DNA of 51,380 nucleotides from positions 1-51,380 of the IMG/VR virus record IMGVR_UViG_3300049491_000624; one strand, 5' to 3'. The translations under genes and the position numbers were made by a program. Shown here one piece after another: positions 1-7,699 of the stretch (positions within the stretch are counted from its first letter, which is position 1; every line of letters starts with the position of its first letter). This stretch comes from a virus. The notes beneath the pieces were generated by a model, which was not told the DNA's origin, searched no databases, and saw only the letters and a program-made list of their open reading frames with translations.

Positions 1-54
1 CTCCAAACCCCCCCCCCTTGCGCCCGCGGCCGTCGCTATGTTTGGGCAGCAGCC
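1..54. other. Gene-free edge with C run
   Basis: Downstream of the primase stop. It holds a run of ten C (8-17) followed by a G+C-rich stretch; the 19 bases at 14-32 recur exactly at 36762-36780. No gene or clear terminator is seen before the window edge. Confidence 0.6.
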
Positions 55-984
55 TCAAAGCCTAGTCACGTCGCTAAACCTAAGCTCTGCCGGGTCTTTC
101 GCATAGCTCGGCAGCAAACGCACCGACACTTGGCGCACGCTTCCAATCAGGTCTTGCCTGATCTGGAACGCGTGTGCTTCTGCGTTGCGATCTGTAAGCA
201 CTACCACACGATCAAACTTTTTGGCTAAGCGCGCGACCTCCTGACGCTTGCCCGGGCCGAACGCAAGGCCGAGCAACGCAACCGCGGTATAGGGAAGATC
301 GAGCTTATCAAAAGCTCGATCAAGTACCATGCAATCGAATGGACCCTCTACCAGCACTAAGGCCTGCCCGCCGCGGAGCTCGGCGAGATCGCAGTTGTAC
401 ACGATATTAGACGTTACACCCGCCGGCATAGTGTGGTACCGGATTGGAGACTTGCCGATATGGCGCCCCGTAGCGCCGACAAGTTTCCCTTTATGATAAA
501 AGGGAATGACTACGCGCCAAGCAAACTCGCCCGTGCGTGCGCCATACAGATCGTGCTTGTCTATTTGATCTAGATCAAGTCCACGCTGATCTAGATAGTC
601 CACAAACGGAGCGCAGTGCTGCGCAGTTCCTAAAGGGAAGCACTCTTTGGGAAGCTCGTATTCGCCTATCCCTTGCTTCCGTTCTGAAACATCTAGTCCG
701 GCGAACCGCTGCTTCATGGAAGCAAAGTCAGCACTGCTCCATTCGCCTTCGCTGGCAATGCGGCGGGCTTCCTGCTCCGTGCACCGAGCCAGTTTCTTTA
801 TTGCGTACCAAGCCTCGTGGCCCTTATGGCCCTTCCAACATCCCCACTTAGGGCTAACGGTCGAGAGCCCTAAGTGGGCCTTGCCTTCTCCTGCGGTGCA
901 GAAGGGGCAATCGATATAGATATTTCTACCCTTGTCTTCAAAAGGGATGTTCCGCTCCCTACAAAAGTCCAACCACTTGAACAT
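55..984 (-). CDS. DNA primase, zinc finger plus Toprim
   Basis: Predicted DnaG-type primase of 309 residues that makes RNA primers for phage DNA replication. The N-terminus carries a zinc-finger pattern: C26-x2-C29, then C49 and H53 or H56. A Toprim domain lies around residues 205-290, with the acidic VEGPFD motif and a later LTDRN motif. The reading frame extends further upstream, but the ATG at 984 was chosen because it shares its A with the stop of the preceding 60-codon gene (TGATG, translational coupling) and because the zinc finger then starts near residue 20, as in the family. It is short for a bacterial DnaG (about 580) and lacks an obvious helicase-binding C-terminus. It is last in a minus-strand replication operon with two helicases. 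Confidence 0.9.
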   Translation of the reverse strand: MFKWLDFCRERNIPFEDKGRNIYIDCPFCTAGEGKAHLGLSTVSPKWGCWKGHKGHEAWYAIKKLARCTEQEARRIASEGEWSSADFASMKQRFAGLDVSERKQGIGEYELPKECFPLGTAQHCAPFVDYLDQRGLDLDQIDKHDLYGARTGEFAWRVVIPFYHKGKLVGATGRHIGKSPIRYHTMPAGVTSNIVYNCDLAELRGGQALVLVEGPFDCMVLDRAFDKLDLPYTAVALLGLAFGPGKRQEVARLAKKFDRVVVLTDRNAEAHAFQIRQDLIGSVRQVSVRLLPSYAKDPAELRFSDVTRL

Positions 985-1166
985 CAATGCACGTTCCCGG
1001 GCTTGGCCTCTTTGCAAAGGTTGATAGCCGCATCGTAAGCCCGTTCGGCTGCGACCTTGATAAAGTAGTCGATAATCTCTTGCCTCGTAACTCCATTCAG
1101 GACCCAACGCTCTTCCACGTCGCACCAGATGTGGAACTTCCCTTTCGAATATTCTACGTGCTTCAT
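984..1166 (-). CDS. Small hypothetical protein in replication operon
   Basis: Sixty residues, not recognised. The gene overlaps the helicase upstream by ATGA (1163-1166) and the primase downstream by TGATG, so it is tightly embedded in the operon, which is the main support for it. It contains WCDVEERW near the N-terminus and an amphipathic C-terminal half, and ends in a histidine. A purine-rich GAGGGAG lies just before the ATG inside the end of the helicase gene. A small replication accessory role is possible only by position. Confidence 0.7.
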   Translation of the reverse strand: MKHVEYSKGKFHIWCDVEERWVLNGVTRQEIIDYFIKVAAERAYDAAINLCKEAKPGNVH

Positions 1167-2725
1167 GTCTCCCTCTTTATACGGCGAGCCCGAGGAGTAG
1201 CGGTGGCCTTGTGTCCATCCACCACACGGCCCAAGCGGTTCACGCGGGTCGTTAGTGTGCTGAGCGCTTTCTCGTCCTTACCAAGGTCCAAGGTCAAGTC
1301 ATAGTAGTAGACCTTCCTCTCCTGTCCAATCCGCTGGATCCTCTTCTTGATTTGCTGCCGAACAAGCATATCTTCGTGGTGCTCAAAAAAGATCATTGTT
1401 CGACAGTTGCCTTGCAGGTTCAGTCCGTAGGCCGCGGTGGAGTTTGCAACAAGCACGCGGGCCTTGCCGGAAGTGAAGGCGGTGACCGCCTTGTCCTTCT
1501 CCTTAGCGGACATGGTGCCGTTGACTGCTACAGCTTTGATCTTCTTATCCTTGAGTGCAGGAAGTAGCAACTCTGCAACGGCGATGGAATGGTGAACTAC
1601 GATAATAGACTCCTCTCCCATCACCTGCTCGATCTCATCCAAAAGGTCAAGCAAGGCGTTCAGCTTGGGGTTGGGCATGAGCCAAGACGAGACCCCGCCC
1701 TTGTAGTCTATGCCACACGAAAGCAAGCGCAAGCGGTTATCCAGATGGCCAACGGTCAGACCTTGATCTAGTAGCTCTCGCTTCTCCGCGTCCAACTCGT
1801 GGAATAGCTCCACTTGCTCCGTGGAAGGCTGGATCTCAATAGTGCGGTGAAGCTCGGGAGGTAGATCCAAACACTCGTCCGCGTTGTAACGAACAGACAG
1901 ATGGTGAAGTACCTTGAATAGCATTTCCTCCCGATCTGGGTGGAGGACCCACTCGGTCTTCCAGCGCGACACCTTCTCGATAAAGAACCGCCGGCGGAAC
2001 TCCGATATGTTCCAGCCTAAAAGGTCTCCCTGATCGAGTAGATAGAACTGACTCCACAAGCCTTCGGCGGACTTGCTGAAGGGTGTCCCGCTCAAGAGGT
2101 AAACGTTCCGCATCTTCTTGCACACGGGCTTGAGTGCTCTAAACGTCACACCATCGTGAGATCTAAAAGAAGACGACTCGTCTAAGATCAGGAAATCAAA
2201 GTTATCAAAGAACTCAGGCTCCTTTTTGGAGACCGACACGGCAGCGGCGTAGGTCATCACGCAAACCTCCTCCGTGCCTTCGCTCACTGAGTGGATAAAC
2301 TTCTCAGTCCCTTTAGTACAGAGCGCGACGCTAAGGCTTGGAGCGTGCTCGGCTACTTGGTCCCGCCACTGGGGCAAGTTCAGCGAAGCGGGCACCAATA
2401 CCAAAGCCCGCGATGCGGCGCCGGAGTGGATCCTGGCCAAGAATAGATCTAGAACAAGTTTACTCTTGCCTAAGCCCATGTCCAACTGAAAATAGAACTT
2501 AGGGTTGATCAATCCTAAGCAGAACGACCTCTTTTGGTGTTCCCTCATTGGATAAGTCATGGGGACTCTTGGCGCGTGCTTCTCTAGCCAGCCGTCCACG
2601 TCCGCAATCTCGTAGCGCTTCCAGTTATGGGCGTTCCGTAAGCCCATCTCTCGATACAACTCGCGTACGTAGTCCGTCGTAAATCCAACGGAGGGCTTGC
2701 GCCCAAAACCTTGATAGTTAGCCAT
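1163..2725 (-). CDS. SNF2-like superfamily 2 helicase
   Basis: ATP-dependent DNA helicase or translocase of the SNF2/DEAD group, 520 residues. Visible motifs in order: Walker A GLGKS at 84-88, Walker B LDES at 181-184, motif III SGTPF at 212-216, and in the C-terminal RecA-like domain the segment VLVANSTAAYGLNLQG followed by an arginine-rich motif VI (KKRIQRIGQ). The start overlaps the end of the DnaB-type gene by 8 bases and the stop overlaps the next gene by 4, so it is translated in series with replication genes. Phages often carry such a helicase in the replication module for fork remodelling or recombination; the exact substrate is not visible. Confidence 0.9.
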   Translation of the reverse strand: MANYQGFGRKPSVGFTTDYVRELYREMGLRNAHNWKRYEIADVDGWLEKHAPRVPMTYPMREHQKRSFCLGLINPKFYFQLDMGLGKSKLVLDLFLARIHSGAASRALVLVPASLNLPQWRDQVAEHAPSLSVALCTKGTEKFIHSVSEGTEEVCVMTYAAAVSVSKKEPEFFDNFDFLILDESSSFRSHDGVTFRALKPVCKKMRNVYLLSGTPFSKSAEGLWSQFYLLDQGDLLGWNISEFRRRFFIEKVSRWKTEWVLHPDREEMLFKVLHHLSVRYNADECLDLPPELHRTIEIQPSTEQVELFHELDAEKRELLDQGLTVGHLDNRLRLLSCGIDYKGGVSSWLMPNPKLNALLDLLDEIEQVMGEESIIVVHHSIAVAELLLPALKDKKIKAVAVNGTMSAKEKDKAVTAFTSGKARVLVANSTAAYGLNLQGNCRTMIFFEHHEDMLVRQQIKKRIQRIGQERKVYYYDLTLDLGKDEKALSTLTTRVNRLGRVVDGHKATATPRARRIKRET

Positions 2726-4115
2726 CGGACATTCCCTTGAGCATATCGTTATACGCAGAACTCATCCGCGCGGAACTTGTGCAGAACTGTCCACGACCGA
2801 AGTCTGTTGAGATCAACAAGGCAAACTTGTCGGCCTTCTCTCGGGCCTTGTCGACCCAGAGGCGCAGGAGCCCTAGTCCCTTCTCTGCTTGGGTCTGATT
2901 GAGCGTCTGCATGAAGTCGCTATGTGCAGCTAGATCAAAGCACTCTCCGATTTGATCTCCAGTGGCGTACTCGTTTTCACCAGCGCCCCGGTTGAGCTGC
3001 CCGACGGTAACCGCCGCAAGGTTGCGCTCTTGGGCAATGGCTCGGTAGTCCAACGCAAGCTGACCGAGTTCGACCCGCTTGTTCTCGGGGTTGCGGATCT
3101 TGCAGAGTGCTAGGTAGTCCAGCATGATCGCATCAGGCACGAAGCCGTGCGTAGCGGACAGCATATCCAAATAGGATTGCAAATGGTCCATCGTAAGCTT
3201 ACCGTTCGGGAAGGCTTTGATGATCGCGGGAGGCCTCCTCCCAAACACGTCAGCCAACTCGGAAAGCTTACGCGCACCCTCCGGGGTCATGTACCCCGGA
3301 GCCTTGAGTGCCATAGCTTCTAGATCTACTACCCTACCTTCCCCATCCTTTGCGATCGTAAAATACTTGTGTGTCTTCTCCAGCTTACTGAATCCAAAGT
3401 AGGAGCACGCAAACCGAGAGCAGCACTGCTCAAGCGGCATCTCCAACGTGATATAAAGGACGCGGCGCCTGGCTAAGATCGCGTGCTTGAGACATTGCAT
3501 CAGCCACCAACTCTTCCCACGCCCGTAGAGCGCAAGGGTGAGGTGAAGCGCTTGCTTGGTCGGGCCTATGTCCATTGCATCCAACTCGGCAATGCCACAC
3601 GGAAGCACTTGGGACTCGTGCTGATCTAAGAAGCCTAGGAACCCCTTCTTGTCCGAGAGCAGCGTACCAGTCTCCATAGTCTGCACGCTGGTCTTCATGG
3701 CCTCGCCCCAAAGCGAATGGACCTTGGCCACGCTCTCGATCGTGCCGGCCTCCAACTCTGTCAGGGACTTGCCAAGCGCAGCCTTCGTGGTCTGGTACGC
3801 CACGAAGTCCCCGGCGCACCGGAGCACGTACTCCGCGTTACTTGAGTCCTTTAGCTGATAAACACTTAGGTAGATCTTTTGATAAATATCCTCGTCCTTC
3901 GAGTGTAGTGCTCGAAGTCTGTTGATCTCATCAAAGAGGTGCTCTCCTATGGGCTTGCCGTAGGCCGCTAAGAAGTCCTTAGCGGCAACAAAGACCTCTC
4001 GATAGAACTTGCTGTAGTACGTATCCGGAACAAGCCCCGCTATGACCTTGCAATGAATAGGATCATGGCATAGGAGCGAGATCAAGTGCTCTTGGATTCC
4101 CCTATCTAGATCCAC
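2718..4115 (-). CDS. DnaB-like replicative DNA helicase
   Basis: Predicted hexameric 5'-3' replicative helicase, 465 residues. An N-terminal helical region of about 150 residues is followed by a RecA-like core. The Walker A is unusual (LYGRGKSW, 196-203), then YITLEMP (221-227), a Walker B ending IMLDY near 330, and VTVGQLNRGA, the expected DnaB sensor region. The gene overlaps the next gene (SNF2-like) by 8 bases and the upstream gene by 14. With the primase two genes on, it makes a compact priming and unwinding module. A RecA/RadA-like ATPase is the main alternative, but the LEMP motif and gene order favour DnaB. Confidence 0.85.
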   Translation of the reverse strand: MDLDRGIQEHLISLLCHDPIHCKVIAGLVPDTYYSKFYREVFVAAKDFLAAYGKPIGEHLFDEINRLRALHSKDEDIYQKIYLSVYQLKDSSNAEYVLRCAGDFVAYQTTKAALGKSLTELEAGTIESVAKVHSLWGEAMKTSVQTMETGTLLSDKKGFLGFLDQHESQVLPCGIAELDAMDIGPTKQALHLTLALYGRGKSWWLMQCLKHAILARRRVLYITLEMPLEQCCSRFACSYFGFSKLEKTHKYFTIAKDGEGRVVDLEAMALKAPGYMTPEGARKLSELADVFGRRPPAIIKAFPNGKLTMDHLQSYLDMLSATHGFVPDAIMLDYLALCKIRNPENKRVELGQLALDYRAIAQERNLAAVTVGQLNRGAGENEYATGDQIGECFDLAAHSDFMQTLNQTQAEKGLGLLRLWVDKAREKADKFALLISTDFGRGQFCTSSARMSSAYNDMLKGMSDG

Positions 4116-4689
4116 TGGTCTCCTTAGTCCGGATCAATACTCCAAGAAGACCGCTTGCCCGGTACCCGGGAAAGCACGACTCAACCGCCGTGGATATATT
4201 CGACATCTGTTGGATATACGTTTTGAATGTGATAGGGATGTTGCACTTCTGCATCCAAGAAAGGACGCAACTCAGGAGCAGCGAACGAGCCCTACTGGCT
4301 TCAGCGGGCGTACTGCTCCCTAGCTGGTCCGTGTACGTCTGCACGGACAGACAGGCCCGGCGCCACGCTGAAGCCAGCGTAGCGCCGCTGGTGAGCGCAG
4401 AGAAGGGAAGGCAAGGCACCCCGAGCGGACCAAGCACACGCTCGACGTGGCTATACCAGAGGGGTTCGTTTGCAATGGCGCCTTTGATCCGTGGGCGCAG
4501 TGCGTGCTCGGTATGGCGGAGCACTGCGCAGAGCCCAACGCTGTCAAGTTCGTCTATCAGGGCTAAGACGACAAGAACCTTATCGTCTATGGGCTTCTTC
4601 GGTTGGTCGGGTATGGCTTGATTATCGGATCGAGCTTTCCCTGTCACCAAGTCCCCTGTATCAAATAGCTTCTTGCGGGCCTTTGCCAT
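4102..4689 (-). CDS. Hypothetical protein upstream of DnaB-like helicase
   Basis: 195 residues, not recognised. The N-terminus is basic; the rest is mostly helical with several conserved-looking W and R residues. The gene overlaps the DnaB-like gene by 14 bases. Position directly before the helicase would suit a helicase loader or organiser, but no ATPase motif is present, so this is only an inference. A -10-like TATACA lies seven bases before the ATG, close to but not at the five-base spacing seen elsewhere. Confidence 0.75.
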   Translation of the reverse strand: MAKARKKLFDTGDLVTGKARSDNQAIPDQPKKPIDDKVLVVLALIDELDSVGLCAVLRHTEHALRPRIKGAIANEPLWYSHVERVLGPLGVPCLPFSALTSGATLASAWRRACLSVQTYTDQLGSSTPAEASRARSLLLSCVLSWMQKCNIPITFKTYIQQMSNISTAVESCFPGYRASGLLGVLIRTKETSGSR

Positions 4690-4705
4690 TCAGCCCTGTA
4701 TACGC

Positions 4706-5161
4706 TTACTCGGGTTGGTAGTGAGCGAAGCAGTTTGGAGTCTCGTGGACGCGCACCGAGATCACGCGCACCGCGTGTGTGTCGAGCAGCATGTTTGCCG
4801 TGCGGAACAGAAGGACCGCAATGTTCTCGGCAGTCGGAGCGTCGTCCATTGGATACCAAGGCCGCATCCCGTTGGCCTCCGAGAGCATAGCCAGTTCAGA
4901 CATGTACTCGTCTGATCGTTGGTAGATTACCGTATGATCTAAGTTGTCGTCGATCCAAGTGCCGACTTCTTTTTTGATCACGCCGAAGTCGATCACGTAG
5001 CCTTCCGGAAGAAGCTCTTCGTTAGCTTGGCACGTGATCTCGACCACGTAGCGATGACCGTGAAGGTTCTTGCACTTGCCATCGTGCAGAGCCACGCGGT
5101 GACCAGCGTCAAACTCAAGTCGGCGAGTACAGGTAGGGAGATTGGAGTACGTCGTTGTCAT
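4706..5161 (-). CDS. queD: 6-carboxytetrahydropterin synthase QueD
   Basis: Makes 6-carboxy-5,6,7,8-tetrahydropterin from dihydroneopterin triphosphate, the second step to preQ0/queuosine-type 7-deazaguanines. 151 residues, typical for the family. Zinc ligands H21, H34 and H36 are visible, with C30 in the CxxxHGH motif as catalytic cysteine, LDHTV at 75-79 and the conserved E140 in HETPN. The frame extends upstream, but the ATG at 5161 was chosen because it has an AAGGAAG ribosome-binding site and starts after the previous stop. In phages queD and queE usually belong to pathways that put deazaguanine into DNA. No folE, queC or dpdA is visible here. Confidence 0.93.
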   Translation of the reverse strand: MTTTYSNLPTCTRRLEFDAGHRVALHDGKCKNLHGHRYVVEITCQANEELLPEGYVIDFGVIKKEVGTWIDDNLDHTVIYQRSDEYMSELAMLSEANGMRPWYPMDDAPTAENIAVLLFRTANMLLDTHAVRVISVRVHETPNCFAHYQPE

Positions 5162-5175
5162 AGGCCGGTGCTTCC

Positions 5176-5487
5176 TTATACGCGCGCAGGCCTGCGAGCG
5201 TAGTTCGCCATAGCTTCTAGGTACAACTTTCGATAGCACTCCGAGGACCCACGCCCGCTACCAGCAGAGCGCATAGCAAGCTTGCGGGCGTAGGAGTTGG
5301 CCTTGCCTTTGCCAGCGCGTTCCGCAAGTACCCTGTCTCGATAGATGATCTCTTGGAGGCTGGTGATTGCGAGATCGTACGCTTCTTGAGACGTGCACTG
5401 GAGTCGATCCGCAAGAGACTTAGCGATCTCGAAGTCCTCAACTTCAAGGCGGGAGGCAGACGCTTTCGGCTTTTTGAACTTGTACAC
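5176..5487 (-). CDS. Hypothetical basic protein upstream of queD
   Basis: 103 residues, strongly basic, with a helical middle and an RRPARV end; not recognised. It starts with GTG at 5487. The box TATAAG (5493-5498) ends exactly five bases before this GTG and no Shine-Dalgarno is seen, so a leaderless transcript is likely. It is followed after 14 bases by queD and probably heads the queD transcript. The charge suggests nucleic-acid binding, but nothing specific is visible. Confidence 0.65.
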   Translation of the reverse strand: MYKFKKPKASASRLEVEDFEIAKSLADRLQCTSQEAYDLAITSLQEIIYRDRVLAERAGKGKANSYARKLAMRSAGSGRGSSECYRKLYLEAMANYARRPARV

Positions 5488-5527
5488 GTAGTCTTATACG
5501 CGTGGAGTCCAAAACTAGATCCTTGGA

Positions 5528-5557
5528 GTTAGTAGGTATACGCTATTGCCTACTAAC
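5528..5557. repeat. 9-bp inverted repeat upstream of queD operon
   Basis: Perfect arms GTTAGTAGG (5528-5536) and CCTACTAAC (5549-5557) around a 12-base loop, 41 bases before the GTG of the first gene. CTTGGAG is repeated on either side (5522-5528 and 5562-5568). No T tail follows on either strand, so an operator or attenuator is more likely than a terminator. Confidence 0.55.
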
Positions 5558-5738
5558 ACTTCTTGGAGAAGTTAGTTTCATTCTAGGAAACAACTAGCGG
5601 AGCCAAAAAGAGAGGCGGAGCAGAGCGGCGGAGCGGAGCGCAGACAACTCTTATCTTTCTTCTTTTCAAAAGCGAAGGGAAAAGGGGCCGTAAGCCAGCC
5701 ACTTAGATAAAACGACTTTTCAATCGCTTCGGTCAAAG

Positions 5739-5790
5739 CACGGATGTTTCAGCATTTTGCCGGTGAGCAACCGACGACCAAGCATCCGTG
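5739..5790. repeat. 11-bp imperfect stem-loop
   Basis: Arms 5739-5749 and 5780-5790 pair over 11 positions with one G-T wobble (core CACGGATG/CATCCGTG). The 30-base interior contains a second small hairpin, TTGC (5757-5760) with GCAA (5767-5770). No terminator-type T run follows. Confidence 0.5.
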
Positions 5791-5837
5791 ATCTAGTCCA
5801 CGCTTCACAAGCAAGCGCCGCACTTATCCGCCCCAAG

Positions 5838-5853
5838 AGATAGGTGACTATCT
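5838..5853. repeat. 6-bp hairpin with GTGA tetraloop
   Basis: AGATAG and CTATCT enclose GTGA, which is a GNRA-type tetraloop if transcribed from the plus strand. Such loops are common in structured RNAs. Confidence 0.45.
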
Positions 5854-5992
5854 ACACCCCGCTGGCATTGCGCCCCGTGGTGTTTGGCTCTGCTACCGCT
5901 GCGCGCTGCGGAAGACTCACCATCGACAGCGCACTCTAACGAGTAGCTAAGAAGAACCGCTGCGGGACAGGCCGGACGCATTTCTATGGTCA

Positions 5993-6021
5993 ATCTACCT
6001 GGCTTCACAAGTAGATCGTTT
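5993..6021 (+). terminator. Weak terminator-like hairpin
   Basis: ATCTAC (5993-5998) pairs with GTAGAT (6011-6016) and is followed by CG and five T. The stem is short and A+T-rich, so termination would be weak. If real it would end a plus-strand transcript about 210 bases before queE. Confidence 0.3.
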
Positions 6022-6152
6022 TTCGTAGCTCGCTCGTTTCGGGTTGAGCTCGGGGTCCCTTCGACCACTAGGTAGGCTAGAGCCAGACGAAGGTTTTATC
6101 GACGCGGAGCCAAGGCGAGACAGGCGACCTCCCGGACATACGCGGCTTTGCC

Positions 6153-6218
6153 GTAGAAGGCTAGCCCGGGGCCTTGGGTTGGTGGGAAGTGCGCACCGCC
6201 TTCTACAATACCCAAGCC
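6153..6218 (+). promoter_or_regulatory. Interleaved helices before queE, possible pseudoknot
   Basis: Arms 6153-6161 (GTAGAAGGC) and 6198-6206 (GCCTTCTAC) pair perfectly. Arms 6171-6179 and 6210-6217 pair as GCTTGGGT/ACCCAAGC if one C (6173) is bulged. The second helix straddles the 3' arm of the first, so together they form an H-type pseudoknot or two alternative folds. A small GGTG/CACC hairpin (6181-6184, 6194-6197) sits inside. The element ends 15 bases before the queE start. Confidence 0.5.
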
Positions 6219-6222
6219 GACG

Positions 6223-6228
6223 TATGAT
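6223..6228 (+). promoter_or_regulatory. -10 box of queE, leaderless spacing
   Basis: TATGAT preceded by CG ends five bases before the GTG of queE. No Shine-Dalgarno lies between. It matches the CG-TAYAnn box at the same spacing in front of a dozen other genes. Confidence 0.6.
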
Positions 6229-6233
6229 AAGCC

Positions 6234-6980
6234 GTGTTCGGTCACAACGAGAAAGCTACGATCTTCAAATCCCCACACCCGGCCTTCGAGGTCCATTCGA
6301 TCTTCTCTACCATCCAAGGAGAAGGTCCCTTCACGGGGATGCCCGCGATGTTCATCCGTCTCGCGGGCTGCAACCTAAAGTGCCACTTCTGCGATACGGA
6401 CTTCAGCTTGGTAGAGACGCTGACTGTAGACCAGATCATGAGAAGGGTAGATGCCTTGCGCAAGCCTACACCGGGCGTAGCCCTCGCCGTGCTCACAGGA
6501 GGCGAGCCCCTTCGGCAGTACGTGCGGCCGCTGGTAGAGGCGCTGAACGTCGCTGGGCTAGCGGTACAAGTGGAGACCTCCGGCAGCGTGTGGACAGGGG
6601 ACCTTGAGCCCTTGTTTGGCCGCCGCGGAGAGGCTTCTAAAAACACTATCGTGTGTAGTCCAAAGACCGCCGGTATCGCACCGGGCATAGGTCCGTTCGT
6701 GCACGCGATCAAGTATATCTGCGAGAGCGGCAAGAACTGCCTCAAAGACGGTCTGCCCATCCGCAATACACAACGCTCGCTTCTCGACGCACAATGCCGG
6801 GTTGCTCGCCCTTCTCAGTTCGGGGATCCTGAGATCAAGTTGTCTGAAATACTGATCCAGCCCTGCGACACGGACGACGCACTAGCCAAAGCAAACAACC
6901 TAGGAGCCGCGAAGGCTGTATGTGAGCGCTTTGGCTACCGACTCAGCGTGCAAGTGCACAAGGTGATCAACGTACCTTAG
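6234..6980 (+). CDS. queE: 7-carboxy-7-deazaguanine synthase QueE (radical SAM)
   Basis: Converts 6-carboxytetrahydropterin, the QueD product, to 7-carboxy-7-deazaguanine. 248 residues. The cysteines of the iron-sulfur cluster are at C46-x3-C50-x2-C53 in the standard radical SAM spacing; IQGEGPFTG (27-35), TGGEP (88-92) and ETSGS (114-118) are the expected QueE motifs. It starts with GTG and is on the opposite strand from queD, so the two steps are under separate control. The stop overlaps the stop of the convergent tail gene by 4 bases with no terminator between. Together with queD it points to deazaguanine in phage DNA or host tRNA. Confidence 0.93.
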   Translation: MFGHNEKATIFKSPHPAFEVHSIFSTIQGEGPFTGMPAMFIRLAGCNLKCHFCDTDFSLVETLTVDQIMRRVDALRKPTPGVALAVLTGGEPLRQYVRPLVEALNVAGLAVQVETSGSVWTGDLEPLFGRRGEASKNTIVCSPKTAGIAPGIGPFVHAIKYICESGKNCLKDGLPIRNTQRSLLDAQCRVARPSQFGDPEIKLSEILIQPCDTDDALAKANNLGAAKAVCERFGYRLSVQVHKVINVP

Positions 6981-7690
6981 ACGTTGATCAGGTTGAGTGC
7001 AGTGCCTACAATGGTCGGCCCTACGTCGCTAGGACCTAGCCACACCGCGGTGTAGCACGATCGAGCGTTAGCTGTAGAGGTGGGTTGTGTGTACGTCCCT
7101 CCGGTCGTGATCCACTGTCCAGTCTTGAACTGGATCAATCTTCCGCCCGTAGCATCTTGTTGCACTACCACGTAGACCGGGCGGCCATAGCGGACATTCG
7201 AGGGCTTCTCGATCACCGTAGTGGGGTTAGTCAATGGAATACGCACGACTTGTCCGTACTTGAGGTCCCATTGGACCGTCCAAGTGCCAGCCAGGTTCAC
7301 CGCGGTCACCGTTTGGGATCCACCATACGAACTCCAGCCCCCACCGAAGTAGTCGATCTGCCGTCCGGCTTGGCCACTGACGTCTGCGGCCACAAGGGCC
7401 CGGTGCCCCACTTGCGGAACGATAAACTTCCAGCCGTTGAGCCAGAAGGCTATCTTCCCGGCAGCGGAGGCCCACGGTCCCGTGGGACTAGAGCCCACCA
7501 GGAAGGCGTCAAAATCCGCAGGCGATCCGGGAGGCGTGTTCACATCCACTTGCTTGATCACTCCTAAACTGGACGCTACGCGTCCAGTGAACTCGTTGTG
7601 AATCAAGTCAGCTCTGCTCGTACCCTCTACCATGTAGGTAGAGGAAAAGAAAGGATCGTTGTCGGCCACACCGATAGCGTACCACGCCAC
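6977..7690 (-). CDS. DUF2793-type tail fibre or tip protein
   Basis: 237 residues. The segment around residues 55-95 (FDAFLVGSSPTGPWA, then IAFWLNGWKFIVPQVGH) matches the short DUF2793 pattern found in phage fibres and gene-transfer-agent tail proteins. The rest is rich in T, G and V and likely beta-sheet. It follows the tail-tip gene by 9 bases and is the last gene of the morphogenesis block, where receptor-binding proteins usually lie. The host ligand cannot be read from the sequence. Confidence 0.65.
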   Translation of the reverse strand: MAWYAIGVADNDPFFSSTYMVEGTSRADLIHNEFTGRVASSLGVIKQVDVNTPPGSPADFDAFLVGSSPTGPWASAAGKIAFWLNGWKFIVPQVGHRALVAADVSGQAGRQIDYFGGGWSSYGGSQTVTAVNLAGTWTVQWDLKYGQVVRIPLTNPTTVIEKPSNVRYGRPVYVVVQQDATGGRLIQFKTGQWITTGGTYTQPTSTANARSCYTAVWLGPSDVGPTIVGTALNLINV

Positions 7691-7699
7691 CGCTGTCTC

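Larger units (their letters stand above)
5488..6233. other. 746-bp intergenic region rich in inverted repeats
   Basis: Divergent region between the queD operon (minus) and queE (plus). The open frames crossing it look like chance frames. It contains many stem-loops (listed separately), a purine-rich GGAGC-type repeat at 5613-5641, and smaller elements such as CGCTT/AAGCG at 5801-5817. The density of hairpins is much higher than in other gaps of this window. A non-coding RNA, a long 5' leader of queE or an origin are all possible. Confidence 0.6.

Noticed and set aside
5738-6060. Group I intron
   Set aside because: No P7-type conserved core and no split gene at the flanks, despite stem-loops and a GNRA-type loop.
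6020-6070. tRNA or tmRNA T-arm-like GGTC..TTCGACC
   Set aside because: No matching acceptor, D or anticodon arms nearby.
6153-6218. Named preQ1 riboswitch class
   Set aside because: Topology is similar but I could not match conserved bases of class I, II or III; left as an unclassified element.
6044-6607. 187-codon frame across the queE leader
   Set aside because: Overlaps queE in another frame, arginine- and proline-rich, no start signal.
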